Positions 1 through 8,141 of a stretch of 64,000 bases of DNA are shown one piece after another. Position 1 is the first letter of the stretch; every line of letters begins with the position of its first letter. The notes under the pieces were generated by a model. The model was not told where the DNA came from. It made no database searches and saw nothing but the letters and a program-made list of their open reading frames with translations. Origin of the DNA: Candidatus Pseudoscillospira faecavium (GTDB lineage: Bacteria > Bacillota > Clostridia > Oscillospirales > Oscillospiraceae); NCBI GenBank assembly GCA_904420565.1, contig CAJFVV010000005.1:21315-85314 (forward strand), read 5' to 3'. A program made the position numbers and the translations under genes.

Positions 1-157
1 CGTGCCGCTGCCCGACAGCCGATCGCCGCGCTCCTCCATCGATATCCCCATGGATGATGCGTATCACCGTTCTTCCATAGATATTCCCATCGACGGCACA
101 CCGCGCCGCACTTCCAATCACATTCCCACCCGCATAAAAAAAGGAGGCCGCAGATGA
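1..157 (+). CDS. C-terminal tail of an upstream gene, probably FtsW/RodA/SpoVE-type (partial)
   Basis: A reading frame open from the left edge ends at TGA 155-157, overlapping the ATG of the penicillin-binding protein by the four bases ATGA. It encodes about 51 residues, with a short repeat RSSIDIP at two places and a related RTSNHIP, then a basic end (IKKGGRR). The tight overlap with a class B penicillin-binding protein is the usual clostridial arrangement for an FtsW/RodA/SpoVE glycan polymerase gene, and such proteins often end in a disordered cytoplasmic tail. The polymerase domain lies outside the window, so the family is inferred only from position. Confidence 0.5.
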   Translation, partial: VPLPDSRSPRSSIDIPMDDAYHRSSIDIPIDGTPRRTSNHIPTRIKKGGRR

Positions 158-1512
158 AGCAAGTGAAACGACGCACCTGGTTTTGCCTGATTTTCACAGT
201 TTTGCTGGCTGTCGGCGTCGCTGTTTTTCTCATGCGCTATGTTGCCAACGGCAGCGATTGGGCTTCCTTCAGCGCCAACAAACACATCTATGACCAGAGC
301 GGCCGCTTGAGCAGCGGCGCTATTTTGGATCGCAACGGCAATGTTTTGTACGATGCCGCTTCCGGTTCTTACAGCGAAGATGGAACTGTACGCAGGGCAA
401 CGCTGCACGCCGTGGGCGACCGCACTGGGAATATCGCCACCGGTGCGCTGACCGCTTTCAGCGGAAAACTGAGCGGCTTCAACCCAATTTTAGGCACTAC
501 CGGCGGCGGCCACGATCTCTATTTAACCATTGATGAAGATTTGAACGCCGCCGCCTACAACGCCATGAATGGCCGCAAAGGCACCGTGGGCGTATACAAT
601 TATAAAACAGGCGAAATCCTGTGCATGGTCAGCCTGCCCACTTTTGATCCCCAGGATCCGCCGGAAATCAGCGATGGTGACAGCCGCTATGAAGGCGTGT
701 ATCTCAACCGCTTTCTTTCCTCCACTTACACGCCCGGATCCGTGTTCAAACTGGTAACCACCGCTGCAGCCATTGAAAACCTGGATGACCTGTTTTCCCG
801 CACCTTTACCTGTGACGGCAGCGTGGAAATCGGCGGTCAGGTCATCACCTGCCCCAGCGCCCACGGCACCATGGACATTTATGACGCCCTGGCCAATTCC
901 TGCAACGGTGTATACGCCCAACTGGCAGTAGAACTTGGCGGCGATACCATGCAGGAATATGCACAGAAAGCAGGATTGCTGGATCGCATTTCCGTCAGCG
1001 GTATTTCCACTGCAGCCGGCAGCTTCACTGCCGCAGCAGACGGCAGCGCCGATCTGGGGTGGTCCGGCGTGGGACAGTACAGCGACCTGGTCAATCCCTG
1101 CGCTCTGATGACTTATGCCGGTACGATTGCCAACGGCGGCACGCAGGTGCTGCCCCGTTTGATCGACCGGGAAACCACCGCCTCTGGTCTGCCCGCCGGC
1201 ATCTACCGCACTTCCAAACAGTCCAGCGCCATCGCCCCTGAAACCTGCAGCCTGCTCAAAGAAATGATGCGCAACAATGTGGTTTCTCATTATGGACAAA
1301 GTCAATTTGGTGAATTGGCAGTCTGCGCAAAATCCGGCACCGCTGAAGTGGGAGAGGGCCAGCGTCCTCACTCCTGGTTTACAGGCTTTATTGATGATGC
1401 AGACCACCCACTCGCGTTTGTTGTCATTGTGGAAAACGGCGGCAGCGGTGCATCCGTTGCAGGCAGCGTAGCAGCAGCCGTGCTCTCCGCCGCTGTCAGC
1501 GCGGGCTATTAA
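154..1512 (+). CDS. class B penicillin-binding protein (PbpA/FtsI-like D,D-transpeptidase)
   Basis: This 452-residue protein cross-links peptidoglycan stem peptides on the outer face of the membrane. One N-terminal membrane segment (about residues 10-29) is followed by a small dimerisation-type region and a transpeptidase domain. All three catalytic motifs are visible: SVFK at 196-199 (nucleophile Ser196), SCN at 249-251 and KSGT at 393-396. There is no glycosyltransferase domain and no PASTA repeats; the length matches the short PbpA type found next to FtsW/RodA genes in Clostridia. A GGAGG ribosome site precedes the ATG, and the start overlaps the upstream stop codon, which implies translational coupling to its probable glycan polymerase partner. 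Confidence 0.9.
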   Translation: MKQVKRRTWFCLIFTVLLAVGVAVFLMRYVANGSDWASFSANKHIYDQSGRLSSGAILDRNGNVLYDAASGSYSEDGTVRRATLHAVGDRTGNIATGALTAFSGKLSGFNPILGTTGGGHDLYLTIDEDLNAAAYNAMNGRKGTVGVYNYKTGEILCMVSLPTFDPQDPPEISDGDSRYEGVYLNRFLSSTYTPGSVFKLVTTAAAIENLDDLFSRTFTCDGSVEIGGQVITCPSAHGTMDIYDALANSCNGVYAQLAVELGGDTMQEYAQKAGLLDRISVSGISTAAGSFTAAADGSADLGWSGVGQYSDLVNPCALMTYAGTIANGGTQVLPRLIDRETTASGLPAGIYRTSKQSSAIAPETCSLLKEMMRNNVVSHYGQSQFGELAVCAKSGTAEVGEGQRPHSWFTGFIDDADHPLAFVVIVENGGSGASVAGSVAAAVLSAAVSAGY

Positions 1513-1710
1513 GCTCCGCCAGAATGCATCAAATTTGTATCATTTCTGTCTAAAATCCAAAGTTTTTCTTAAGTTTTTCTTTTGTTTTCTTATATTTTCC
1601 GCTTCCTTCGCAGCAAAAGCATTCTTTCTAAAAAAGACAATTTGACCACAAAACATGCAAAATACCGCAAAAAATCGGCAAAAGAATCACAAAAAGCTGC
1701 GGTTAGAGGG

Positions 1711-1739
1711 GTGACAAACAGCAGTTTTTGTGTCATAAT
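1711..1739 (+). promoter_or_regulatory. candidate sigma-A promoter of the sulfation operon
   Basis: The box GTGACA (1711-1716) and CATAAT (1734-1739) are separated by 17 bases, about 54 bases before the sulfotransferase start. The 1513-1792 interval is AT-rich and otherwise shows no gene. The -35 box is one base off TTGACA. Confidence 0.45.
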
Positions 1740-1792
1740 ATTGTTTTTGGGTGGAAACCTTTCCACAAAGAGCTTCAGACGGGAGGAACGCT

Positions 1793-2902
1793 ATGACAGG
1801 GCATTACATGTATGGCTGTGATCTGGCACATTTCAAGCACCTGCTGGAAGAAAACAAGGCCGATTTGGATCCAAAGCAGGAACCGCGCATCCAGGAATGC
1901 CTGCGCTATTCCAAATTCCTGACTCGCTTTGCCAAAATCGAGCGTTTTTTCTGGGATCAGCGTATCCGCAATGTGGTCATTGACAAGCCTCCGGTGTTTA
2001 TCCTGGGGCATTGGCGCAGCGGCACTACCTATTTATTTAACTTGATCTCCTGCGATCCCAATATGTCTTACATGGATTCCATGACAACGTTTACTTTTCA
2101 CAATTTTCTTCTCCTGCGTTATCATCTGCCAAAGCACTATCGCGGCATGCTGACCGGCGACCGCTATGGCGATGATATGGAATTTCTCCCCAACTCGCCG
2201 CAGGAAGAGTGCTATGCCATTGCCAACTGTATTGACGAGACTTTTACCCACCTGATCACCTTTCCTAAAAATTATAAAAAATATATGGATTATGCTTTCG
2301 AGGACTGTTTGAGCCCCGAACAGCGGCAGCGGTGGTGCAGCACCCATGAATACCTTTTGAAAAAAATCACCTACTTCCGCAGAGGAAAGCGCATTTTGTT
2401 CAAAAGCCCGGACAACACCGCAAAAATGGGCATGCTGCACGATTTGTATCCCAAGTCCCCGTTCATACATATCTACCGTGATCCTTATAAAGTGCTGCTT
2501 TCCACCATCAACATGTTTGAGGCAGGCATCCAGGCTATGACCTTCGAAGAGGTGCCGCCCCATGAACTGGTGGAAGATATGGCGATTCAGTTTTATAAAC
2601 GGATTTACACCCAGTATCTCAAGGATATGGCTCGCGTGCCTGCGGGGCAGCTGGTGGAAATCGCTTACACAGATCTGGTAAAGGCTCCGATCGAAACGCT
2701 GGAGCACATTTACCGCACCTTGGACCTGCCCGGTTTTGAGACAGCAAAGCCCTTGATGCAGGCCCACGTGGACAGTCAGCGCTCTTATAAAACCAATCAG
2801 TTTCAGCTTCCCGATACACTGCGCAAAAAAATCAACCGCGAGCTGGGCTTTTTCTTTGAGCATTATCACATCCCGATGAAAGTTTCGGAAGGAGAATCGT
2901 AA
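1793..2902 (+). CDS. sulfotransferase family protein (PAPS-dependent)
   Basis: A 369-residue sulfotransferase of the Sulfotransfer_3 type, which moves the sulfuryl group from PAPS to an acceptor. The 5'-phosphosulfate loop [10 protein letters not shown] lies at residues 72-81, and the 3'-phosphate site [11 protein letters not shown] at about 227-237 has Arg229 and Ser237 in the usual places. There is no signal peptide, so the enzyme should act in the cytoplasm. The ATG at 1793 is chosen because GGGAGGA ends seven bases upstream; an upstream in-frame ATG at 1751 has no ribosome site. It is followed after two bases by cysD and then cysNC, so the PAPS donor is made by the same operon. The acceptor (steroid, bile acid, lipid, glycan or other) cannot be told from sequence. 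Confidence 0.85.
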   Translation: MTGHYMYGCDLAHFKHLLEENKADLDPKQEPRIQECLRYSKFLTRFAKIERFFWDQRIRNVVIDKPPVFILGHWRSGTTYLFNLISCDPNMSYMDSMTTFTFHNFLLLRYHLPKHYRGMLTGDRYGDDMEFLPNSPQEECYAIANCIDETFTHLITFPKNYKKYMDYAFEDCLSPEQRQRWCSTHEYLLKKITYFRRGKRILFKSPDNTAKMGMLHDLYPKSPFIHIYRDPYKVLLSTINMFEAGIQAMTFEEVPPHELVEDMAIQFYKRIYTQYLKDMARVPAGQLVEIAYTDLVKAPIETLEHIYRTLDLPGFETAKPLMQAHVDSQRSYKTNQFQLPDTLRKKINRELGFFFEHYHIPMKVSEGES

Positions 2903-2904
2903 CC

Positions 2905-3801
2905 ATGGACCACAAGCAAATGGACTATCTTGATAAGTTGGAAGCCAAAAGTATTTATATTCTGAGGGAGGCATACGCCTCTTTTGACAAGCTTTGCATG
3001 CTCTGGTCCATCGGAAAAGATTCCACCGTGCTGCTTTGGCTGGCACGCAAAGCCTTTTTTGGCCACGTTCCCTTCCCTCTCGTCCATGTGGACACGCATT
3101 TCAAAATTCCGGAAATGATTGAATACCGCGACCGGCTGGCCAAAGAATATGGCCTTTATATGATCTACGGCGAAAACCGCGCGGCGCTGGATGCCAAACA
3201 GACCTATCCAGATGGCAATGTCAGCCGTCTGGAATGCTGCAAAAACCTGAAAACTGAGGCGCTCAAGCACACCCTCAGCGGTGACTGGCCCCGCTACCGC
3301 CTGAATCTGCAGACCGGAGAATATGAAGTAGATGAGGATCACACCGCCTATACCGGTGTGATCGTTGGCGCCCGCGCAGACGAGGAAGGCTCCCGCTCCA
3401 AAGAACGTTACTTCTCTCCGCGAGATAAAAACAACGACTGGAATGTGGACGATCAGCCGCCTGAATTCTGGAATCAGTTCAACACGGATTTTGCCCCCGG
3501 CACCCATTTGCGCATCCATCCCCTGCTGGACTGGACTGAACTGAATGTCTGGGAATATATTGAGCGCGAAAATATTCCCACAGTATCCCTGTATTATAAT
3601 CATGGCGACGGCACGCGTTACCGCTCTCTGGGCTGCTGGCCCTGCACCAATCCGATTCCTTCCACCTCCAGAAATGTGCATGAAATTATCGAAGAGCTGC
3701 GCAGCGGCGCTTTGGCCGGCATTGCCGAGCGCAGCGGCCGCGCCCAGGACAAGGAAGACGGGGGCGGTCTGGAAACACTGCGGCGCGACGGCTACATGTA
3801 A
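2905..3801 (+). CDS. cysD: sulfate adenylyltransferase subunit 2 (ATP sulfurylase small subunit)
   Basis: CysD joins ATP and sulfate to give adenosine 5'-phosphosulfate (APS) and pyrophosphate, driven by GTP hydrolysis on CysN. The 298-residue length is normal. The PP-loop SIGKDST sits at residues 35-41, followed by [16 protein letters not shown] and the conserved [20 protein letters not shown] region. It starts two bases after the sulfotransferase stop and is followed after 18 bases by cysNC. No sulfate reduction gene is nearby, so the likely product use is sulfation rather than cysteine synthesis. Confidence 0.95.
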   Translation: MDHKQMDYLDKLEAKSIYILREAYASFDKLCMLWSIGKDSTVLLWLARKAFFGHVPFPLVHVDTHFKIPEMIEYRDRLAKEYGLYMIYGENRAALDAKQTYPDGNVSRLECCKNLKTEALKHTLSGDWPRYRLNLQTGEYEVDEDHTAYTGVIVGARADEEGSRSKERYFSPRDKNNDWNVDDQPPEFWNQFNTDFAPGTHLRIHPLLDWTELNVWEYIERENIPTVSLYYNHGDGTRYRSLGCWPCTNPIPSTSRNVHEIIEELRSGALAGIAERSGRAQDKEDGGGLETLRRDGYM

Positions 3802-3819
3802 GGGAGGGAGCATCGGTTT

Positions 3820-5667
3820 ATGCTGGAAGACATTATGAACATCGTGGTCGTAGGCCATGTGGACCACGGCAAAAGCACCGTCATCGGTCACCTGCTGGCC
3901 GACACCAATTCTCTGCCCAAGGGAAAATTGGAATCCATCCGTGAAAACTGCAAGCGCAACTCCAAGCCTTTTGAATACGCATTTTTGCTGGATGCGCTGA
4001 AAAATGAGCAGTCCCAGGGCATTACCATCGACACCTGCCGCTGCTTTTTCCAAACGGAAAAGCGCCGCTATATCATCATTGATGCACCGGGCCACATCGA
4101 ATTTTTGAAAAATATGGTGACCGGTGCATCCCGGGCAGAAGCCGCTCTCATGGTAATTGACGCTTCCCATGGGGTCGAGGAAAACACCCGCCGCCACGGT
4201 TATTATTTATCTATGCTGGGCATCCGCCAGGTTGCCGTATTGGTCAACAAAATGGACCTGATTGACTACAGCGAGGATAAATATCGCCAAATTTGCACAG
4301 AATATACTGCATTTCTGAAAGAAATTGGCATTGCTCCCAAAACCTTCATCCCTGTTTCCGCACGGGTGGGCGACAACATCGCTTTCCACTCTGATGTAAT
4401 GCCCTGGTATGACGGCATGACCGTGCTGCAGGTGCTCGACAGTTTTGAAAATATCCAGCCCTCTCATCAGCTGCCTTTCCGCATGCCGGTCCAGGGGGTG
4501 TATAAATTCACCAGCGGCGGCGATATGCGCCGCATCATTGCCGGAACTGTGGATTCCGGTTCCCTGCGTGTGGGTGATGAGGTGGTGTTTTATCCCTCCG
4601 GAAAGCGCACCAGGGTGAAAACTTTTGAAGTATTTCATGCACAGGCCCCTGTTGAAGTGCAGGCAGAGGATGCCATCGGCTTCACCATGGAGGAAGAAAT
4701 TTATGTGCGCCGCGGGGAAATTGCCTGCAAAGCCGGTGAAACACCTCCCAATGTGGCTGTCCGCTTCCGGGCCAACCTTTTCTGGCTGGGCAATCAGCCT
4801 CTGAAAGCAGGCCGCAGCTATCATTTCAAATGCGGCACGCAAAAACTGCCTTTACAGCTGCTGCAGGTAGAACGGGTCATCAACGCCTCCAACCTCAACT
4901 GTGAAAGCCGCCAGTGGGTGGAAAAAAACGAGGTGGCCGTATGCACATTCCGGCTGGATGTGCCTGCCGCTTTTGATACTACGGATCAGCTGGCAGCCAC
5001 TGCCCGCTTCGTGATCGTAGATGAATATGAGCTTGCCGGCGGCGGCATCATTGTGGAAGCACTGGAGGACGAAACCTATGATGTGCGCAACATCCGTGTC
5101 TCCGCCGGTGCATTGAGCGACACCGAGCGGCGGAATCTTACCGGCCGTAAAGGCTTTGTCGTTTGGCTGACAGGTTTATCCGGCGCTGGAAAATCCACTA
5201 TCGCCACCGCTGTGGAGCGGCGTCTGCTGGCGCAGAAAATTCCTGCCTTCACCTTGGACGGTGACACACTCCGCGCAGGGCTCTGCAGTGATCTCGGCTT
5301 TTCCGATGATGACCGCACAGAAAATCAGCGCCGCGCCGCCTATGCGGCTGCATTGCTGCAAAAATCCGGTCAGGTTGTTCTGGTGAGCACCATCTCCCCG
5401 CTGCAAAAGCATCGGGATTTCGCCCGCGCCTGTGCCGGCGATGCTTTTATGGAGGTCTATGTCAAGGCAGATTTGGAAACCTGCCGCCGGCGCGACCCCA
5501 AAAAACTCTACGAAAAGCTGGACACCACTGGGATTGAAAATTTCACCGGCGTCGACTCCAGCTATGAAGTCCCGAAGAATCCCGACCTGATTCTGGACAC
5601 TATGACGGACAGCGAAGAATACTGCACCGGCGCACTGCTGGATGCCGTGCTGAAAAAGCTCTCCTGA
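3820..5667 (+). CDS. cysNC: bifunctional sulfate adenylyltransferase subunit 1 / adenylylsulfate kinase
   Basis: A 615-residue fusion. The N-terminal two thirds is the CysN GTPase: G1 GHVDHGKST at 12-20, DAPGH at 88-92, NKMD at 143-146, then the beta-barrel domains. The C-terminal part from about residue 445 is APS kinase (CysC), with P-loop GLSGAGKST at 452-460, DGDTLRAGL, and FTGVDSSYE near the end. Together with CysD it converts sulfate to PAPS in two ATP-dependent steps. A GGGAGGGAG ribosome site precedes the ATG. The fusion couples APS formation to its phosphorylation and is known in many bacteria. Confidence 0.95.
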   Translation: MLEDIMNIVVVGHVDHGKSTVIGHLLADTNSLPKGKLESIRENCKRNSKPFEYAFLLDALKNEQSQGITIDTCRCFFQTEKRRYIIIDAPGHIEFLKNMVTGASRAEAALMVIDASHGVEENTRRHGYYLSMLGIRQVAVLVNKMDLIDYSEDKYRQICTEYTAFLKEIGIAPKTFIPVSARVGDNIAFHSDVMPWYDGMTVLQVLDSFENIQPSHQLPFRMPVQGVYKFTSGGDMRRIIAGTVDSGSLRVGDEVVFYPSGKRTRVKTFEVFHAQAPVEVQAEDAIGFTMEEEIYVRRGEIACKAGETPPNVAVRFRANLFWLGNQPLKAGRSYHFKCGTQKLPLQLLQVERVINASNLNCESRQWVEKNEVAVCTFRLDVPAAFDTTDQLAATARFVIVDEYELAGGGIIVEALEDETYDVRNIRVSAGALSDTERRNLTGRKGFVVWLTGLSGAGKSTIATAVERRLLAQKIPAFTLDGDTLRAGLCSDLGFSDDDRTENQRRAAYAAALLQKSGQVVLVSTISPLQKHRDFARACAGDAFMEVYVKADLETCRRRDPKKLYEKLDTTGIENFTGVDSSYEVPKNPDLILDTMTDSEEYCTGALLDAVLKKLS

Positions 5668-5704
5668 TTGCCTCACATCAACACAAGAAACGGAACCACC
5701 GCCT

Positions 5705-6478
5705 ATGTTTGAACTTCTTGTATGTATTGCTGCCAGCCTTGGCGCAGGTATGACCGCCGGCCTGGCCGGTATTTCCACCGCCACGGTCATCTCTCCTCTG
5801 CTCATTGCCCTTCTGGGCTTTGATGCCTATGAGGCACTGGGCATCGCCCTGGCGGCCGACGTACTCTCTTCAGCCCTGGCAGCCATTCCCTATGGCCGGC
5901 GCAGGCATATCTGCTATCGCAAAAGCCTGTTGGTACTGATCCCCGCAGCCATTTTCACTTACCTCGGCAGCTATGTGGGTTATTCCGTCTCCCACGGTTT
6001 TCTGTCTTATATCTCTCTGGCCGGTATGATTTTAATGGGCATTAAATTTCTGACAAAGCCGGTCAGGGAGGAAAACACACCGCTGCGTTTCGTCAATTCC
6101 CGCAGCAGAGAAGTGGTCTGTCACCTGCTGACAGGTGTGGTCATCGGCTCTATCTGCGGCTTTTGCGGCGTAGGCGGCGGCATGATGATGCTGCTGCTTT
6201 TCACAGTCCTGCTGGGCTATGATATGAAAAACGCAGTAGGTACCAGTATCTTTATTATGACCGCCATCGCCGCCGTGGGCGCCATCAGCCACTATGCTTT
6301 CATCGGCACCATTCATCATTTTACGGCGCTGGCTGTCTGCATGGTAACCACACCGATGGCAGCCATTGTTGCCGCCCGTTATGCCAACCGCGTTTCCAAC
6401 CAAATTCTGAATCGGACCGTGGGTACCTCCTTATTTATTGTCGGATTATTGCTCCTGTCTATTCATATATTCAGCTGA
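5705..6478 (+). CDS. TauE/SafE (TSUP) family membrane transporter
   Basis: A 257-residue polytopic membrane protein with the glycine-rich repeats of the sulfite exporter TauE/SafE family (GAGMTAGLAGIST near the N-terminus and GSICGFCGVGGGMM at mid-length mark the two homologous halves). Family members move sulfite, sulfonates, thiosulfate or other small anions. It is the last gene of the sulfation operon, 37 bases after cysNC and before a terminator, so sulfate entry or export of a sulfur anion is a reasonable but unproven role. The ribosome site is weak (GGAA), which may mean coupling to upstream translation. Confidence 0.8.
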   Translation: MFELLVCIAASLGAGMTAGLAGISTATVISPLLIALLGFDAYEALGIALAADVLSSALAAIPYGRRRHICYRKSLLVLIPAAIFTYLGSYVGYSVSHGFLSYISLAGMILMGIKFLTKPVREENTPLRFVNSRSREVVCHLLTGVVIGSICGFCGVGGGMMMLLLFTVLLGYDMKNAVGTSIFIMTAIAAVGAISHYAFIGTIHHFTALAVCMVTTPMAAIVAARYANRVSNQILNRTVGTSLFIVGLLLLSIHIFS

Positions 6479-6484
6479 AAAGAA

Positions 6485-6526
6485 AAACGCCGCCGCATCC
6501 GGAAGGATGCAGCGGCGTTTTCGCTG
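6485..6526. terminator. bidirectional terminator between TauE/SafE and MATE genes
   Basis: A GC-rich stem (AACGCCGC-GCATCC with GGATGC-GCGGCGTT, one bulge on each arm) with a GGAA-type loop is flanked by A-rich and T-rich runs, and lies between two convergent genes. Confidence 0.85.
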
Positions 6527-6528
6527 TT

Positions 6529-7896
6529 TTAATTTTCTGCCTTCGACCAATCCAGATGCCGAAGCGTCCGCCGTACAAAAATCAGCGCCAGTGTGATAGA
6601 GGCAATCTCCGCAATGGGAAATGCCAGCCATACAAGGTTCAATACATCGAGACGGGACAGCAAAAATGCTGCCGGAAGGAGCACCACAATCTGCCGGCCA
6701 AAGGAGACCGCCAAACTGTAGAGCCCGCGGCCCAGCGCCTGGCAAATGGAAGATGACACAATAGCAAGACCTGCAAACAGGAAAGATGTGCTGATAATCC
6801 GCAGCGCAGGTACGCCAATACTCAGCATTTCCTCCGAACCGCCAAACAAAAACAGCAGTTTATCCGGCATCAGCTGGAAAATAAGCAGGCCGATAATCAT
6901 GATAACTTCCGCCGCAATATAGGCAAGACGAATCGCCCGCTCCATTCGCTCGCGTTTGCGGGCGCCATAATTAAAGGAAACGATGGGCACCAGACCGTTG
7001 TTCAAACCAAAAATCGGCATAAAAACGAAACTCTGCAGTTTAAAGTAAACGCCAAATACCGCTACGGCTGTGGATGTAAATGCAATTAAAATTTTATTCA
7101 TGCAGAAAGTCATAATGGAACCAATGGATACCATCAAAATCGACGGAATGCCGATATATAAAATCTGCAGCAAATACTCCCGGCAAGGCCGCAGCAGGCG
7201 CACATGGAACTGTATGTCAGGATTTTTCTTCAAATTCATATACAGCGCCAGCAAACCTGCCACACACTGTCCGATGACTGTCGCAATCGCGGCGCCAGCT
7301 ACACCCAGTTCCGGTGCACCAAACAGGCCAAAAATCAAAATCGGATCCAGTATAATATTGATAACCGCGCCGACACTCTGCGTAATCATCGTTAACATAG
7401 TGCGCCCTGTGGACTGCAGGATACGCTCCAGCGTAATCTGCATGAAAAATCCAAAAGAACACGCACAGCAAATGGAAAGATAGGTGATACCATACTCTGC
7501 AATGCGGTTCATTTCACCGACCTGCACCAAAATAAACGGGGCAGCTGCGAACAAACCAATCAGTAAAAATACAAGATAGCTGATTCCTTCCAGCAGCAGG
7601 CCCTGCATGGCATAGCGGTTAGCCGCTTCCTGCCGTTTTTCTCCCAAAGATCTGGAAATCATCGCATTGATGCCGACACCCAGACCGCTGCCCACTGCAA
7701 TCATCAAATTTTGCATGGGGAAGGCCAAAGAGAGGGCCGACAGGGCATCCTCATTCATCATGGCCACAAACATACTGTCCACCACATTGTAAAGCGCCTG
7801 CACCAACATGGATACAATCATGGGTCCCGCCATATTAAACAGCAGCTTGCCCACCGGCATAACGCCCATTTTATTTTCCGCAAGTTGTTTTTCCAT
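6529..7896 (-). CDS. MATE family efflux transporter
   Basis: A 455-residue, 12-helix multidrug and toxin extrusion protein that exports cationic drugs or metabolites using an Na+ or H+ gradient. The characteristic opening (KLLFNMAGPMIVSMLVQALY then NVVDSMFVA) and the internal repeat are clear. The ATG at 7896 is chosen over an earlier in-frame ATG (7947) because AGGAGA and GAGAGG lie just upstream of it. The gene has its own promoter with an unusual inverted repeat in the spacer and a leader hairpin (see separate entries). It is convergent with the sulfation operon and probably independent of it. Confidence 0.92.
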   Translation of the reverse strand: MEKQLAENKMGVMPVGKLLFNMAGPMIVSMLVQALYNVVDSMFVAMMNEDALSALSLAFPMQNLMIAVGSGLGVGINAMISRSLGEKRQEAANRYAMQGLLLEGISYLVFLLIGLFAAAPFILVQVGEMNRIAEYGITYLSICCACSFGFFMQITLERILQSTGRTMLTMITQSVGAVINIILDPILIFGLFGAPELGVAGAAIATVIGQCVAGLLALYMNLKKNPDIQFHVRLLRPCREYLLQILYIGIPSILMVSIGSIMTFCMNKILIAFTSTAVAVFGVYFKLQSFVFMPIFGLNNGLVPIVSFNYGARKRERMERAIRLAYIAAEVIMIIGLLIFQLMPDKLLFLFGGSEEMLSIGVPALRIISTSFLFAGLAIVSSSICQALGRGLYSLAVSFGRQIVVLLPAAFLLSRLDVLNLVWLAFPIAEIASITLALIFVRRTLRHLDWSKAEN

Positions 7897-7935
7897 AATA
7901 CCTCTCTTTTCTCCTGAATGAACCGCAAATATCGA

Positions 7936-7959
7936 GCCCGCCCACATTTGTGGACGGGC
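7936..7959 (-). other. leader hairpin upstream of the MATE gene
   Basis: An 11-pair stem (7936-7946 with 7949-7959, one G-U pair) with a two-base loop lies in the predicted 5' leader, about 40 bases before the start codon. There is no T-run after it, so it is not a simple terminator. Confidence 0.5.
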
Positions 7960-7982
7960 ACACGCCGCATTTTCTTGCGCTT

Positions 7983-8012
7983 ATTATATACTCCCACACG
8001 GGAGCATCGCAA
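7983..8012 (-). promoter_or_regulatory. MATE promoter with an inverted repeat in the spacer
   Basis: Read on the minus strand: TTGCGA (8012-8007), an 18-base spacer, TATAAT (7988-7983). The spacer contains the dyad CTCCC-N4-GGGAG (7991-8004), placed like an operator between the -35 and -10 boxes, which is the position used by MerR-type and some TetR-type regulators. Confidence 0.55.
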
Positions 8013-8104
8013 GAGATCTTCCTGATTTTCCCTGATGTATACAAACGAGTCACAGCTGCTCCCGAAATTTTCAGCAGTTCTTCCAGTGCCCCGGCACAAA
8101 AACG

Positions 8105-8136
8105 GGCTCCGCAAAGCACGAATGCTTTGCGGAGCC
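8105..8136 (-). terminator. terminator of the pyrophosphatase gene
   Basis: A perfect 14-pair stem (8105-8118 with 8123-8136) with loop CGAA just after the stop codon at 8142; on the minus strand it is followed by a T-rich tract. Confidence 0.85.
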
Positions 8137-8141
8137 TGTAA

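Noticed and set aside
1582..1821. A 79-codon plus-strand frame between the PBP and sulfotransferase genes
   Set aside because: AT-rich and rich in Lys/Ser, without a ribosome site; it overlaps the promoter and start of the sulfotransferase gene.
2866..4197. A 443-codon minus-strand frame opposite cysD and cysNC
   Set aside because: Shadow of two confident genes, with no domain and no fitting start.
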